A stretch of DNA of 64,000 nt from CAYLSV01 sp964386435 (lineage in GTDB: Bacteria; Planctomycetota; Phycisphaerae; Tepidisphaerales; Tepidisphaeraceae). The notes under the pieces were generated by a model, which was not told the DNA's origin, did no database searches, and saw only the letters and a program-made list of their open reading frames with translations. The stretch covers positions 1 through 64,000 of the forward strand of contig CAYLSV010000004.1 of the NCBI GenBank assembly GCA_964386435.1, written 5' to 3'. The position numbers and the translations under genes were made by a program. Shown in pieces: positions 9,989-19,203 of the stretch. Within the stretch, counting starts at the first letter, position 1. The number at the start of each line of letters is the position of its first letter.

Positions 9989-11158
9989 ATGAAGCTCGTC
10001 GTCACCATCCCCGCCCACAACGAAGACCCGACCATCGGCCGCGTGGTGCGCGGGGTGCCGCGGGATATTGACGGCATCGATGAGGTGGAGGTCATCGTCG
10101 TCAACGACGGCTCGACCGACCGCACCTTCGAGGAAGCCGAGGCGGCCGGGGCGACGGTCGTGAGCGTCACCGGGCGGCCGGGGCTGGGCAGCATTTTCCG
10201 CATCGGCATGGACCGGGCGATGCGGGCCGGGGCCGACCTCATCTGCAACATCGACGGCGACGGCCAGTTCGAGCCGGCCGACATCCGCCGGCTCGTCGCC
10301 CCGCTCTTGGACGACGAGGCCGACTTTGTCACGTGCAGCCGGTTCGCCAACCCGAGCGTCTACCCGGACATGCCGCCCATCAAGTTCCACGGCAACCGCT
10401 GGGTCACGCAGATCATCAACTTCGTCTGCGGCGGCACAAAGTACACCGACGTCAGCTGCGGCTTCCGCGCGTTCAACCGCGAGGCCGCTTACCGCATGAC
10501 GCTGTTCGGCAAGTACACCTACACCCACGAGTGCTTCGTCGACCTCTACAGCAAGGGCTGCCGCATCGTCGAGGTGCCGATCAAGATCCGCGGCGTCCGC
10601 GAACACGGCGAAAGCCGCATCGCCAAAAGCCTGTGGAAGTATGGCACCAACAGCCTCGAAACCATCGTCCGCGCCGGCCGCGACATCCAGCCGCTGAAGT
10701 TCTTCGGCAGCTTCGCCCTCCTGCTGTTCACCCCCGGCGTCCTGCTGGCGCTGTTCGTCAGCATCTACTACCTCGTCCAAGGCCGCACCACGCCCTGGAC
10801 CAGCCTCATCGGCGTCAGCGGCACCCTGCTGACCCTCGGCGTGATCCTGGGCGCCCTCGCCCTGCTCGCCGACATGATCGGCCGCCACCGCCGCATCACC
10901 GAGGAGCTGCTCTACCTGACCCGCAAACGCCTCTACGCCAACGCCCGGACGATGAAGGCCGCCCACCTCGATGACGCCCTAGGCCCCGTCAGCCTCCACA
11001 CCGCCGCCCACGGCGAACCCACGATCGCCAACGGCACCCTCGAACCCGTAATGCGCGAAATCGCCGACAGCATGACCGACGAGCTCACCGACCGCGCCGT
11101 GGCCAAGTTCGAAGAAAACCGCCGCGCCCGCCGCAGGCAGCCGGTGCCGCAGGATTAG
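9989..11158 (+). CDS. GT2 glycosyltransferase, dolichol-phosphate-mannose-synthase-like, with C-terminal membrane segments
   Basis: The GT-A fold begins at residue 1 (LVVTIPAHNED), with nucleotide-binding VIVVNDGSTDRT and the metal-binding acidic motif NIDGDGQFEP. The acceptor region GGTKYTDVSCGFRAFNR is typical of polyisoprenyl-phosphate glycosyltransferases. Two hydrophobic segments (about 230-260 and 265-300) would anchor it in the inner membrane, catalytic side cytoplasmic. It probably loads a sugar on a lipid carrier for envelope glycans. It lies 25 bp after the antitoxin gene but is functionally unrelated to it. Confidence 0.88.
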   Translation: MKLVVTIPAHNEDPTIGRVVRGVPRDIDGIDEVEVIVVNDGSTDRTFEEAEAAGATVVSVTGRPGLGSIFRIGMDRAMRAGADLICNIDGDGQFEPADIRRLVAPLLDDEADFVTCSRFANPSVYPDMPPIKFHGNRWVTQIINFVCGGTKYTDVSCGFRAFNREAAYRMTLFGKYTYTHECFVDLYSKGCRIVEVPIKIRGVREHGESRIAKSLWKYGTNSLETIVRAGRDIQPLKFFGSFALLLFTPGVLLALFVSIYYLVQGRTTPWTSLIGVSGTLLTLGVILGALALLADMIGRHRRITEELLYLTRKRLYANARTMKAAHLDDALGPVSLHTAAHGEPTIANGTLEPVMREIADSMTDELTDRAVAKFEENRRARRRQPVPQD

Positions 11159-11349
11159 GTTATTGCGCGTTCGGCCCGCGCCTTTGCGCTCGGCTGCCGC
11201 ACCTTCTCGCAAGTTTCGCTTGTGCCGCCGTGGCAGGACAGTTAGGTTGGCCATGCGTTGTTCGCGTGAACAACGACTGGAGCCGGGGTGTGACCGGTGT
11301 GTGACCCGGATCGGGCCAATCGATGTTTGGAAAGGGAGAACTGATTCTC

Positions 11350-12033
11350 ATGAAGATCACCAAGTTTGTTGTTGCCGCCGCCGTGGCGGGTGTTGTGGGC
11401 GTCTCGGCCGCCTCGGCGGGGCCGAACGATTTGCGGGTGGAGTTCGACGGGTTCGACTTCGCTTACCTCAATGGCCAGGCGCGGGATTACCAATCCTTCA
11501 CCGACCCGGTCGACGTGTTGGGTTCGGTCGACTTCATCGTTGACGGCACCCTCGTTGAGAGCTACGGCGTCGACGCCGGCAACGGCGAGGCCGAAGTGAA
11601 CATGGCCATCCTGAACGTACCGGCCATTCCCACCGCCGGCGGGACGGTGACGGCCTCACCCTCGGCCGGGTCGGGCACTTTCTTCGATCTGTTCTTTGGC
11701 GCACCGGGCGCCTTCGGCCCCGAGGGCGAGTTGCAGATCGAGTTGGGCGACGCGACGATCGCCTTCACGCCAACGCAAGCGACGATCACGAGCACGTCGG
11801 CGGCGTTCAATGACCAGAAGCTCCTGCCCGCCGGGTTGGTGATCGATGAGACGCTGCCGGTGCAACTGACGATCACCGGCGAGGTGACGTCGACCGGCGA
11901 CGCCGGAGGCAACCTGAGCTTCTTCATCGCGGAGGGCAGCGGTGTGCTGGAGGCGACCCTCGTGCCCGAGCCGGCGACCCTGAGCCTGCTGGCCGCCGGC
12001 GGGTTGGGGCTGATCCGCCGCCGCAAGAGTTGA
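11350..12033 (+). CDS. PEP-CTERM sorting domain protein
   Basis: Start chosen at ATG 11350, which gives a clean signal peptide (MKITKFVVAAAVAGVVGVSA, then ASAGPND) and has a GGGAG Shine-Dalgarno; an in-frame ATG at 11323 is less convincing. The mature part is a mostly beta, acidic domain without recognisable motifs. The C-terminus is canonical: VPEPATLSLLAAGGLGLIRR, that is PEP motif, hydrophobic helix, basic tail. It should be exported, processed by an exosortase (not in this window), and presented on the surface or in extracellular matrix. Function of the body unknown. Confidence 0.9.
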   Translation: MKITKFVVAAAVAGVVGVSAASAGPNDLRVEFDGFDFAYLNGQARDYQSFTDPVDVLGSVDFIVDGTLVESYGVDAGNGEAEVNMAILNVPAIPTAGGTVTASPSAGSGTFFDLFFGAPGAFGPEGELQIELGDATIAFTPTQATITSTSAAFNDQKLLPAGLVIDETLPVQLTITGEVTSTGDAGGNLSFFIAEGSGVLEATLVPEPATLSLLAAGGLGLIRRRKS

Positions 12034-12151
12034 GGCGGTGGCTGACGTTTCGCGGACTTCCCGATGCCTGCCGGCCCGCCGGTGGGCGTCGGGCACTTGT
12101 GAGGCGATCCTTTGCACGTCGAATACCTCGACTTCCGCCTTAGCCCCGACT

Positions 12152-13633
12152 ATGCCTTGCTTAGCCCGTGTCATCGCTGCCCTGTTGGTCCTCGCGGTCG
12201 CCGAGCCGGCGGCGGCTTGCTCGTCGTGCGGCCTGGGGACGCTGCACCGCGGTCTGGCGTCCTTCACCAGCCCCGGCGTGGCGACCGGGCCGGCCGCGCC
12301 CGCCAATGGCAACCTGCCGCAATCGGTGTGGCTCGACTTCTCGCAGGCCGTGCCCGGGACGTTCGATGATGCCGCCGCCCGCCGACAGGTTCGGGATGGG
12401 CTGACCGATTTGTACCGCGGCTTCGACATCGCCTTCACGCTCGATCAGCCGGCCGAGCCGCACACCCGCCTCGCCTACGACGGCCGCGGGCTGGGCGGGC
12501 TGGTGTTCACCGGGCTCGACTTCCGCAACCAGCGGGCCGACGACGTGGCCGTGACCGGCACCAACGGGCTGCAGAATGAGCCGGTGGCGCGGCGGGTGAA
12601 CTACGCCGTCAACGTCGGCGGCCACGAGATCGGCCACACGCTGGGGCTGCGGCACGCCGACGCATTTGGCCCCATCGGCTCCGGCGTGCCCGATTTAATC
12701 GCCGGCATCAACGACACGCCGCTGGCCGAGCTGTTCGGCCCCACCTTCCCCGGCCCACGCGGCGCGGTGAACTTCGGGCAAAACACCTTGAGCACGCCCG
12801 CCATCGGCGGCAGCCTGGCAACCTTCCTCGCCCAACGGACGAACCTGAGCGAGCGGTCGATCATCAAGCTGCAGTACACCGCCCAAGGTCAACCCGCCGC
12901 CGAGGCGGGCGACGGCGTCACGCAGCTGGACATGGCGTTCCTCGACGCCCTCAACACCCGCCCCAGCGGCGGCTCGCCGTACCTCCCGGCAAAGGCCGCG
13001 GGTGCGATTGGCCGCATCGACGCGTTGGACGACGTGGACGTTTACACCTTCAACGCCAAGGCGGGCGAGTTGTTGAGCGTCGAGTTTCTCAGCAGCACGC
13101 TGTTCCACCGCCTCGACACCGCCGACGGCGCGGTCCGCGTGCTCGACGAGAGCGGGCAACCCATCGACTACTACGGCACCCCCGCCGCCGGCGAGAACGG
13201 CTTTGGCACCAGCGACCCATGGCTGCTGGACTTGGTCGCCCCCGCCGACGGGCAGTACTTTGTCGAGGTGAGCACCAACAACCTGCGGCTCGACGACGCG
13301 ACGGGCGATTACGAGCTGCTGATCACCGCCTTCGGCACCGGCCGCACCCCCGGCGATGCCAACGGCGACGGCGTGGTGAACCTCGCCGACTTCGGCATCC
13401 TACGGGCTAACTTCGGCGACGCCGCTCGCTTCTCCGGCGGCGACTTCAACGGCGACCTGCTCGTCAACCTAACCGACTTCGGCATCCTCCGCGCCAACTT
13501 CGGCACCGACAACACGGCCGCCATCGACACCTGGCGGGCCAGCATTCCCGAGCCCGCCGGCCTCGCAATCCTCGGGCTGGTGGCCGTCGTCCTGGGGCGG
13601 TTGCATTGCAACTCCCGCCGCGGCGGCGTATGA
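12152..13633 (+). CDS. Secreted zinc metalloprotease with dockerin-like repeats and PEP-CTERM tail
   Basis: Start taken at ATG 12152, giving a signal peptide (LARVIAALLVLAVAEPAAA) and a Cys-rich mature start (CSSCGLG); the frame is open further upstream without a good start. The zincin motif is GGHEIGHTLGLRHAD, with the HExxHxxGxxH signature of metzincins. A C-terminal pre-peptidase-like beta domain follows (about 280-400). Two dockerin type I calcium repeats come next (GDANGDGVVNLADFGILRAN and GGDFNGDLLVNLTDFG), then a PEP-CTERM tail (IPEPAGLAILGLVAVV). Probably an extracellular protease retained on the surface. It follows another PEP-CTERM gene in the same direction. Confidence 0.85.
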   Translation: MPCLARVIAALLVLAVAEPAAACSSCGLGTLHRGLASFTSPGVATGPAAPANGNLPQSVWLDFSQAVPGTFDDAAARRQVRDGLTDLYRGFDIAFTLDQPAEPHTRLAYDGRGLGGLVFTGLDFRNQRADDVAVTGTNGLQNEPVARRVNYAVNVGGHEIGHTLGLRHADAFGPIGSGVPDLIAGINDTPLAELFGPTFPGPRGAVNFGQNTLSTPAIGGSLATFLAQRTNLSERSIIKLQYTAQGQPAAEAGDGVTQLDMAFLDALNTRPSGGSPYLPAKAAGAIGRIDALDDVDVYTFNAKAGELLSVEFLSSTLFHRLDTADGAVRVLDESGQPIDYYGTPAAGENGFGTSDPWLLDLVAPADGQYFVEVSTNNLRLDDATGDYELLITAFGTGRTPGDANGDGVVNLADFGILRANFGDAARFSGGDFNGDLLVNLTDFGILRANFGTDNTAAIDTWRASIPEPAGLAILGLVAVVLGRLHCNSRRGGV

Positions 13634-13640
13634 CCTTGCC

Positions 13641-14636
13641 GTGTCTTCGGCGTCCGGTGAGCTTGCGATTGATCTGACCTCGGTGGAGAAGGTCTACCGC
13701 ACCGGGTGGCGGGCGGCGAAGGTGCATGCGTTGCGGGGGGTGGGGATGAAGGTTGGGGCGGGGGAGATTTACGGGCTGCTTGGGCCGAACGGGGCGGGGA
13801 AGTCGACGCTCGTGAAGTCGATGCTCACCGTGGTGCGGCCGACGCGGGCGGAGGGGACGGTGCTGGGGAAGCCGGTGGGGGATAAGGCGACGTTGCGGCG
13901 GGTGGGGTACTTGCCGGAGAGCCACCGGTTTCCGCGGTATCTGACGGGGCGGCAGGTGCTGGATCTGTTCGGGGCATTGCAGGGCGTGCCGCGGGGCGTG
14001 CGGGGGCGGCGGGCGGATCACTTGCTCGAAACGGTCGGCATGACGGAATGGGCCGACCAGAAGATCACGCGGTACAGCAAGGGCATGAGCCAGCGGATCG
14101 GCCTCGCGCAGGCGCTGATGGCGGCGCCCGATCTGATCGTGCTCGACGAGCCGACCGACGGCGTCGACCCGCTGGCCCGGCGGCAGATCCGCCGGGTCCT
14201 CTCGGATCTGAAGGACCAGGGCAAAACCGTGTTCGTCAACAGCCATCTGCTCGGCGAACTGGAGCTGATCTGCGACCGCGTGGGCATCATGCTCGGCGGC
14301 GAGTTGGTGAAGGAGGGGACGGTCGACGACCTCTCGCTGGACCAACGCCGCTTCGAGATCGAGGTGGCCGGCGACGTGATGCCGGTGGTGCAACTGCTGG
14401 GCCTCGGGCCGGACAACCGGGCGGCGATCGACGGGGCGGGGCCGGTGGAGTTGGTCGGGCAGACGCTGCGCTTCCCTGAGGCCGACGCGGCGGGCGTGCA
14501 GCCGGTGCTGGACCGGCTTCGGGCCGCCGGCCACATCATCACCCGGCTCGAGGCCGTGCGGCCGACGCTGGAGGAGCTGTTCATGAGCATCGTCGAGTCC
14601 GGCGGCGGCGGCATGGCCGCGGGCGCCCGCCGCTAA
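13641..14636 (+). CDS. ABC transporter ATP-binding protein
   Basis: 331 aa from GTG. Walker A GPNGAGKST (about 48-56), signature YSKGMSQRIGLAQAL, and Walker B LIVLDEPTDGVDP are all intact, with a switch His in VNSHLLGE. The C-terminal extension of about 100 residues (after 225) is typical of NatA/CcmA-like subunits of exporters. It forms a two-gene unit with the permease at 14659, 22 bp away. Predicted to power export or membrane remodelling at the inner membrane; substrate unknown. Confidence 0.92.
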   Translation: MSSASGELAIDLTSVEKVYRTGWRAAKVHALRGVGMKVGAGEIYGLLGPNGAGKSTLVKSMLTVVRPTRAEGTVLGKPVGDKATLRRVGYLPESHRFPRYLTGRQVLDLFGALQGVPRGVRGRRADHLLETVGMTEWADQKITRYSKGMSQRIGLAQALMAAPDLIVLDEPTDGVDPLARRQIRRVLSDLKDQGKTVFVNSHLLGELELICDRVGIMLGGELVKEGTVDDLSLDQRRFEIEVAGDVMPVVQLLGLGPDNRAAIDGAGPVELVGQTLRFPEADAAGVQPVLDRLRAAGHIITRLEAVRPTLEELFMSIVESGGGGMAAGARR

Positions 14637-14658
14637 TTTTTGACCCAAGATTCATTCG

Positions 14659-15876
14659 ATGACGATCGCCGACTCGACCAACCAGACGCCCCTCGACTAC
14701 GCCGGTGGCGACACCCGCGGCGGCCTGGGCGTGCAGACGTGGGCCCTGCTCGTCGACGCCTACCGGCAACTCAACGCCAGCAAGTTGTTCTGGGTCACGC
14801 TAATGCTGAGTGTGCTGGTGCCGGCCTTCTTCGTGCTGGTCGGCATCGGCCGCGAGGGCGTGAGCATCTGGCCGTTCGGCACCGTCATCCCCGGCTTCTC
14901 GACGCTGATCATGGACGTTGAGACGTTCTACAAGTTCCTGTTCCTCAACTTCGGCATCAACCTCTGGCTGGCGTGGATCGCCACGATCCTGGCGCTGATC
15001 GGCACGGGGCAGATCTTCCCCGACCTGCTCACCGGCGGCAGCATCGACCTTTACCTGTCCAAGCCGATCGGCCGGCTGCGGCTGTTCCTGACCAAGTACG
15101 CCTTTGGCCTGATGTTCGCCGCGACGCAGGTGGCGGCGTTCGTGGTGACAGCGATGATCGTCATGCTCGTCCGCGGGGCCGGGTTCGAGCCGTCGCTGCT
15201 GCTGGCGGTGCCGATGGTCACGCTGTTCTTCAGCTTTTTGTTCTGCGTACAAGTGCTGCTGGGGGTGATGACGCGGTCGGTGCTGGCCAGCGTGCTCTTG
15301 ACGATTTTGCTGTGGTTCGGGCTGTTCCTCATCAACTTCTCCGAGGCCGGGCTCTTGGTGTTCCGCGAGGTGACGCAGGCGACCGTCGAGGGCAACCGCG
15401 AGTTGGCCGAGCGGGGCCGGCAGCAGCTTGCGGAGTGGGAGACGAGCCCAACCGCCCCCGGCGAGATGTTCATCGAGACGACGCGGCTCAACGTCGAGGC
15501 GCTGGAACAGCGGCTGCCCGACGACCAGCGAATCGCTGACCGGCTGCAAACGGCCCACCGGATCGCCTACGGCATCAAGGCGCCGCTGCCCAAGACGGGC
15601 GAGACGATCGAGCTGATCCGCCGCTGGTTGATTGGCAACGCCGACTTGCCCAACTTCGGCGACGAACCGGCCGGGCCGGACATGTCGCTGTTGAACAACG
15701 CCCCCGACAGCGGCCGGGTGGGCGTGCGGGTCAACCCGGAGGACCCGGAGGTCGAGGTGGCCGTCCGCGAGGCGATCAATGCCCGCTCCGCCGCCTGGAT
15801 CCTGGGCAGCAGCCTAGCCTTCGAGGCCGTGGTGCTCGCCCTCGCCGCGTGGCTGTTCGTTCGCCGCGACTACTAA
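14659..15876 (+). CDS. ABC-2 type permease partner
   Basis: 405 aa membrane protein. An N-terminal hydrophobic segment (LFWVTLMLSVLVPAFFVLVG) is followed by several more at about 85-235, then a long soluble region (about 235-375: RQQLAEWETSPTAPGEMF, TARRLN-like helices) and a final helix (ILGSSLAFEAVVLALAAWLF). This six-helix layout with one large loop matches ABC-2 permeases of the NatB/ABC-type export family. Pairs with the ATPase immediately upstream. No substrate can be read from the sequence. Confidence 0.85.
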   Translation: MTIADSTNQTPLDYAGGDTRGGLGVQTWALLVDAYRQLNASKLFWVTLMLSVLVPAFFVLVGIGREGVSIWPFGTVIPGFSTLIMDVETFYKFLFLNFGINLWLAWIATILALIGTGQIFPDLLTGGSIDLYLSKPIGRLRLFLTKYAFGLMFAATQVAAFVVTAMIVMLVRGAGFEPSLLLAVPMVTLFFSFLFCVQVLLGVMTRSVLASVLLTILLWFGLFLINFSEAGLLVFREVTQATVEGNRELAERGRQQLAEWETSPTAPGEMFIETTRLNVEALEQRLPDDQRIADRLQTAHRIAYGIKAPLPKTGETIELIRRWLIGNADLPNFGDEPAGPDMSLLNNAPDSGRVGVRVNPEDPEVEVAVREAINARSAAWILGSSLAFEAVVLALAAWLFVRRDY

Positions 15877-15906
15877 ACTTGTGCAGGATTGATACCCTTC
15901 GCACCC

Positions 15907-17646
15907 ATGGCCTTTCAGACGCCGCTGACCATCAAGGAGGTGCTGCAACACGTCGAGCACCGCGACTACGTCCTGCCGAGCATTCAGCGGGAGTTTGTGT
16001 GGAAGCCCGATCAAATCATCGACCTGCTCGACAGCCTGATGCGCGGTTATCCGGTTGGGTCCTTCCTGTTCTGGAAGGTGAACGCTGGCAACTCCACGCG
16101 GTTCCGGTTCTACGATTTCGTGCGGGACTTTCACGAGTAGAACGCCGCCCACTGTCCGCCGCACGATTTGACGACCGCTCGCGATCTGATCGCTGTGCTT
16201 GATGGGCAGCAGCGCCTGACGAGCCTCAACATCGCCTTTCGAGGCAGCATGACGGTTCGGCAAAAGGGGAAGTGGAAGAACAACCCGGATGCTTACAAGA
16301 AGCGCCAGCTTCACCTGAACCTCTCCCGCGCCGCCGACGCCGAAGGCGAGGCTGGTCGGCAGTACGACTTCCGCTTCCTGACTGACGCAGAGGTGCAGGC
16401 GAGTTCCGACTTGTTCTACCCGCTCCACCGGATACCGCAAGTGGAGGATGCGACCGAACTGCACGAGTGGCTGCTTGAACACGACCTCGCCAAACCGATT
16501 ATGAAGCATGCGTTCGGCAGTCTGTGCCGACTTTACAAGCTGTTCCACGATGACCCCGTCGTCTCCTACTACTTGGAGGCGGACCAAACGCTCGACCGCG
16601 TGCTGAACATCTTCATCCGCGTCAATAGCGGCGCGACCAAGCTCAGCTACAGCGATTTGCTCATGAGCATTGCCGCCGCCCAGTGGAGCGGCGACGACGC
16701 CCGTGAGATGGTGCACGGGCTCGTCGACGAACTCAACAGCGTCGGCGACGGGTTTGACTTCTCCAAGGACTTCGTGCTCAAGGCCGGCCTGATGCTCAGC
16801 GACATCGCCAGCGTCGGCTTCAAGGTCGACAACTTCAATGCGGGCAACATGGCGAAGCTGCGGCGCAACTGGGATCGCGTCGGCGACGCCCTGAAGACGA
16901 CGGTCCGCCTCGCCGACAGCTTCGGCGTCCACGGCAAGGTCTTAACCGCCGACAGCGCGCTGCTGCCCATCGCCTACCACGTGGCCAACCGCGGCGTCGG
17001 CCACGCGCTGCTCAGCAGCAGCGCCCATCGTGACGAGCGGGCCACCATCGGCTTCTTCCTGCGGCGGTCGCTGCTCAAAAGTGGCGTCTGGGGATCGGGT
17101 CTGGACGTGACCCTCACGGCCCTGCGGGAGGTGCTCCGTGAAAGCGCCGGGGCCATCTTCCCCGCCAAGTTGCTCGAGAAGAAACTTGCCAGCCGTGGCC
17201 GGTCGCTGACGTTCGGTCCGGACGAGATCGAGGAGCTTCTTGACACCCGCTACGGCGACAAGCGGGTCATGCCGTTGCTGTCGATCCTCTTCCCCAGCAT
17301 CGACCTCAACACCCACTTGCACGTGGACCACATTTTTCCGCGGTCGGACCTCACCCGGCCGAAGCTGAGGAAGCTCGGTCTCGATCCTGACACGGCCGAC
17401 GAGCTTGTCGAGCGGCGGGACGAGTTGCCCAACCTGCAGCTTCTCGACGGCACCGAAAACGCGGAGAAGTCGGCCAAATCGCCCGCCGCTTGGCTCGCCG
17501 AGCGGTTCCCGTCGGATGCCGACCGCCTCGCCTACGCGGACCGCCACCTTCTCGGCCACGTGCCTGCGAGTGCCGCCGACCTGCTGCGGTTCCTCAAGGC
17601 CCGTCGCGACCTGATGCGAGAACGCCTCGTCAACTTGCTCTCTTAA
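15907..17646 (+). pseudogene. GmrSD-like DUF262/HNH restriction protein interrupted by an in-frame amber codon
   Basis: One continuous frame from ATG 15907 to 17646 (about 579 residues) is broken only by TAG at 16138-16140, codon 78. Before the stop is the start of a DUF262 domain (YVLPSIQREFVWKPDQIIDL); after it the domain continues with the nucleotide-binding signature VLDGQQRLTSL. The C-terminus has an HNH/DUF1524-like nuclease (HVDHIFPRSDL, then NLQLLDGTENAEKS). GmrSD proteins are type IV restriction enzymes that cut modified phage DNA. The codon sits where homologues read HE(K/R/Q)-x-A, so a single substitution explains it. Either a recent nonsense mutation, a sequencing error, or readthrough. 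It sits just outside the tRNA-Arg element. Confidence 0.8.
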
Positions 17647-17692
17647 AGCACCTAACGAGGCTACCACCTGAGCGTGCTCGGGCTACACAAAA

Positions 17693-17715
17693 GCCCCTGG
17701 CAATGTGCCAGGGGC
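17693..17715 (-). terminator. Rho-independent terminator after the left tRNA-Arg copy
   Basis: A perfect 10-bp stem (GCCCCTGGCA / TGCCAGGGGC) with a 3-nt loop. Read on the minus strand it is followed by TTTTGTG. It lies immediately 3' of the tRNA copy at 17718-17791, so it is probably the original terminator of the host tRNA gene and marks the host side of the left junction. Confidence 0.8.
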
Positions 17716-17717
17716 GA

Positions 17718-17791
<74 letters not shown>

Positions 17792-17923
17792 GTGTGGTGG
17801 TCTCGTCGTCCGAAACTCGCCAAATCTAAGCGTCTTCTGTCTTTCCTGCGTCAAAGGCGGCAAACTCCGGGCGTGCCGGAACGGGTCCATGTTAGGCACT
17901 GCGTGCGGCCATTTCCGCCACTT

Positions 17924-17940
17924 CTCTGACAACTCTGACA
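17924..17940. other. Putative integrase arm-type sites, left end
   Basis: Two direct copies of CTCTGACA (17924-17931 and 17933-17940), about 130 bp inside the left tRNA repeat. The same octamer occurs twice in the same orientation near the right end (39856-39875). Paired short repeats flanking the core att site are typical of tyrosine-integrase arm sites; assignment is inference. Confidence 0.5.
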
Positions 17941-17972
17941 CTCGTTGTGACGCCGCTAGCGGCGGTGGCGGC

Positions 17973-18230
17973 TTACGGTTCCCCGCGTCGCGGCAGCCTC
18001 GCGCCGTGGCGGAAGTTGATGACATGGACCACCCCGGCCGCCCGGTCGGCGGTGAAGTGGATCAGGTAGTTCCGCTCGAAGACAAGCCGCGCCACCTCGA
18101 TGCCGAGCCGGTCGCTCGCGTCCTCGTCTTTGGCGTAGCCGGGCATGTGACCAAGCCCGTAGATGGCATCCCGCAGGCGACCTTCCCACGCCAGCGCGTT
18201 GTCCACGGAATCGGCGGCGATGTGCAACAC
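17973..18230 (-). CDS. RelE/ParE-like toxin, possibly N-terminally truncated
   Basis: About 85 residues from TTG 18230. It matches the C-terminal two thirds of ParE/RelE toxins: NALAWEGRLRDAIYGLGHMP, then RLVFERNYLIHFTADRAAG and the closing VVHVINFRHGARLP. The usual N-terminal strand (a segment like YRVxLTxxAExD) is missing. The frame stays open upstream to a TAG at about 18280 without a good start codon or Shine-Dalgarno. No antitoxin gene is adjacent. Either a decayed toxin left at the element end or a gene with an unusual start. Confidence 0.5.
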   Translation of the reverse strand: MLHIAADSVDNALAWEGRLRDAIYGLGHMPGYAKDEDASDRLGIEVARLVFERNYLIHFTADRAAGVVHVINFRHGARLPRRGEP

Positions 18231-18298
18231 CTGCTCGTCAGCATGGTGTGCCTCACAGATTCGTTGCGGATTCAGTATGCACTACCGGCGGCCCGTCG

Positions 18299-18712
18299 TC
18301 AATGCTCGGACGGCAGGTACAGCGTCCAGTGCTGGCCGTCGAAGGCGGCCCACACCTCCACTGATGGCAGCGGGAAGTCGGTGAACGGGATTCGCTGGCT
18401 GTAGACCGGGTGGCCCTTGTTGCCGTCGCCGCACGTGAGCAGGGCCGTCTGATCCTGCGCGACTGTCAGTATCCAGAACTGCATGTCAGCCACCAGCGGA
18501 TTCTTCACTGCGGCACGCTTCAGCTCGCGCGACACTGTTAGGATAGCGATGTCGTCGAGCAACCAGTACGCACTGGCACGCTCGGCCAAGTGCTTAACGC
18601 CCGGCGTGTAGATCACGCTGCGGGCAAAGGCGTGCCGGTATCGGATGTCATCACCTGTGAACTCCCGCAGTTCGGCTTGTGTCAATGGGTGCTGATTTTC
18701 TTGATTCGTCAT
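18299..18712 (-). CDS. DUF6876-like mobile-element protein
   Basis: Start set at ATG 18712 because a strong AGGAGG lies 8 bp upstream. About 137 aa, with the pattern LREFTGDDIRYRHAFARSVI, then TPGVKHLAERASAYWLLDDI, which I recognise as the DUF6876 signature seen on plasmids and phages. The middle reads MQFWILTVAQDQTALLTCGD, a beta-rich region. Function unknown; a small single-domain accessory protein. Neighbours are the ParE-like gene (same strand, downstream) and an integrase remnant. Family recognised from memory, so moderate confidence in the name and high confidence that it is coding. Confidence 0.75.
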   Translation of the reverse strand: MTNQENQHPLTQAELREFTGDDIRYRHAFARSVIYTPGVKHLAERASAYWLLDDIAILTVSRELKRAAVKNPLVADMQFWILTVAQDQTALLTCGDGNKGHPVYSQRIPFTDFPLPSVEVWAAFDGQHWTLYLPSEH

Positions 18713-18959
18713 GGCTGTCTCCTCCTGTTTGCCGTTGAACGATGCCATGCGTCACGGCGGCCGGGAGGGGTTGCACTGTCACGCTGAACGCGCAGCAAAA
18801 GCGGGAATCCGCAGCGGTGCGGGCCGGACCTGAAAAGGTCCAACACGGGCGGATTGACCGGGCAATCACCGGCCGCCAGCTTGGCAGATTCGGTCTGAGG
18901 CAAAGCAGGTAGGCAGCCCCTCAAAGAATGAAGGCGGCCCGCCATTGCTGACGGACCGC
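18713..18959. other. Intergenic region with one hairpin, no gene recognised
   Basis: The open frames here look like GC shadows. A stem-loop (18932-18941 AGGCGGCCCG with 18952-18961 CGGACCGCCT) lies just 3' of the integrase remnant. It lacks a T-run on either strand, so termination is uncertain. Confidence 0.4.
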
Positions 18960-19115
18960 CTACGGGGGGTGGGGAACCCGATCATATCGGCTACAGACTT
19001 CACCGCAAGCTAGCACTGCCTTTAAGATGATGCGGTCGATCTCGTTCAGCGTGGTTTCCTGATGTCGCCGGTCGTAGAGCTTCGCCGTTCCAAGGGCTTG
19101 CGTGCCAGGCCGGAG
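18960..19115 (-). pseudogene. 3'-end remnant of a tyrosine integrase
   Basis: On the minus strand the segment KLYDRRHQETTLNEIDRIIL closely matches the last residues of the complete integrase at 20036-21085 (KLYDRRHQATTLDEIDRIIL). DNA similarity extends about 90-100 bp (around 19020-19115 against 20042-20133), with a small indel upstream that breaks the frame. Nothing else of the integrase is present. Between the remnant and the intact gene lies a two-gene cassette of about 0.9 kb, so the remnant marks a recombination or insertion at the integrase 3' end. Confidence 0.75.
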
Positions 19116-19203
19116 GGTTTGGCTTGACAGCTTCGGGCAACTACGGGACAATCGCAGCCGCGACCGACAATAGCTGCAATAAGTAGTCATACAACCTAAT
19201 AGC

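Noticed and set aside
12152..13633. Cellulosome component because of dockerin repeats
   Set aside because: Planctomycete dockerin-like repeats commonly occur without cohesins, and the PEP-CTERM tail gives a different anchoring route.
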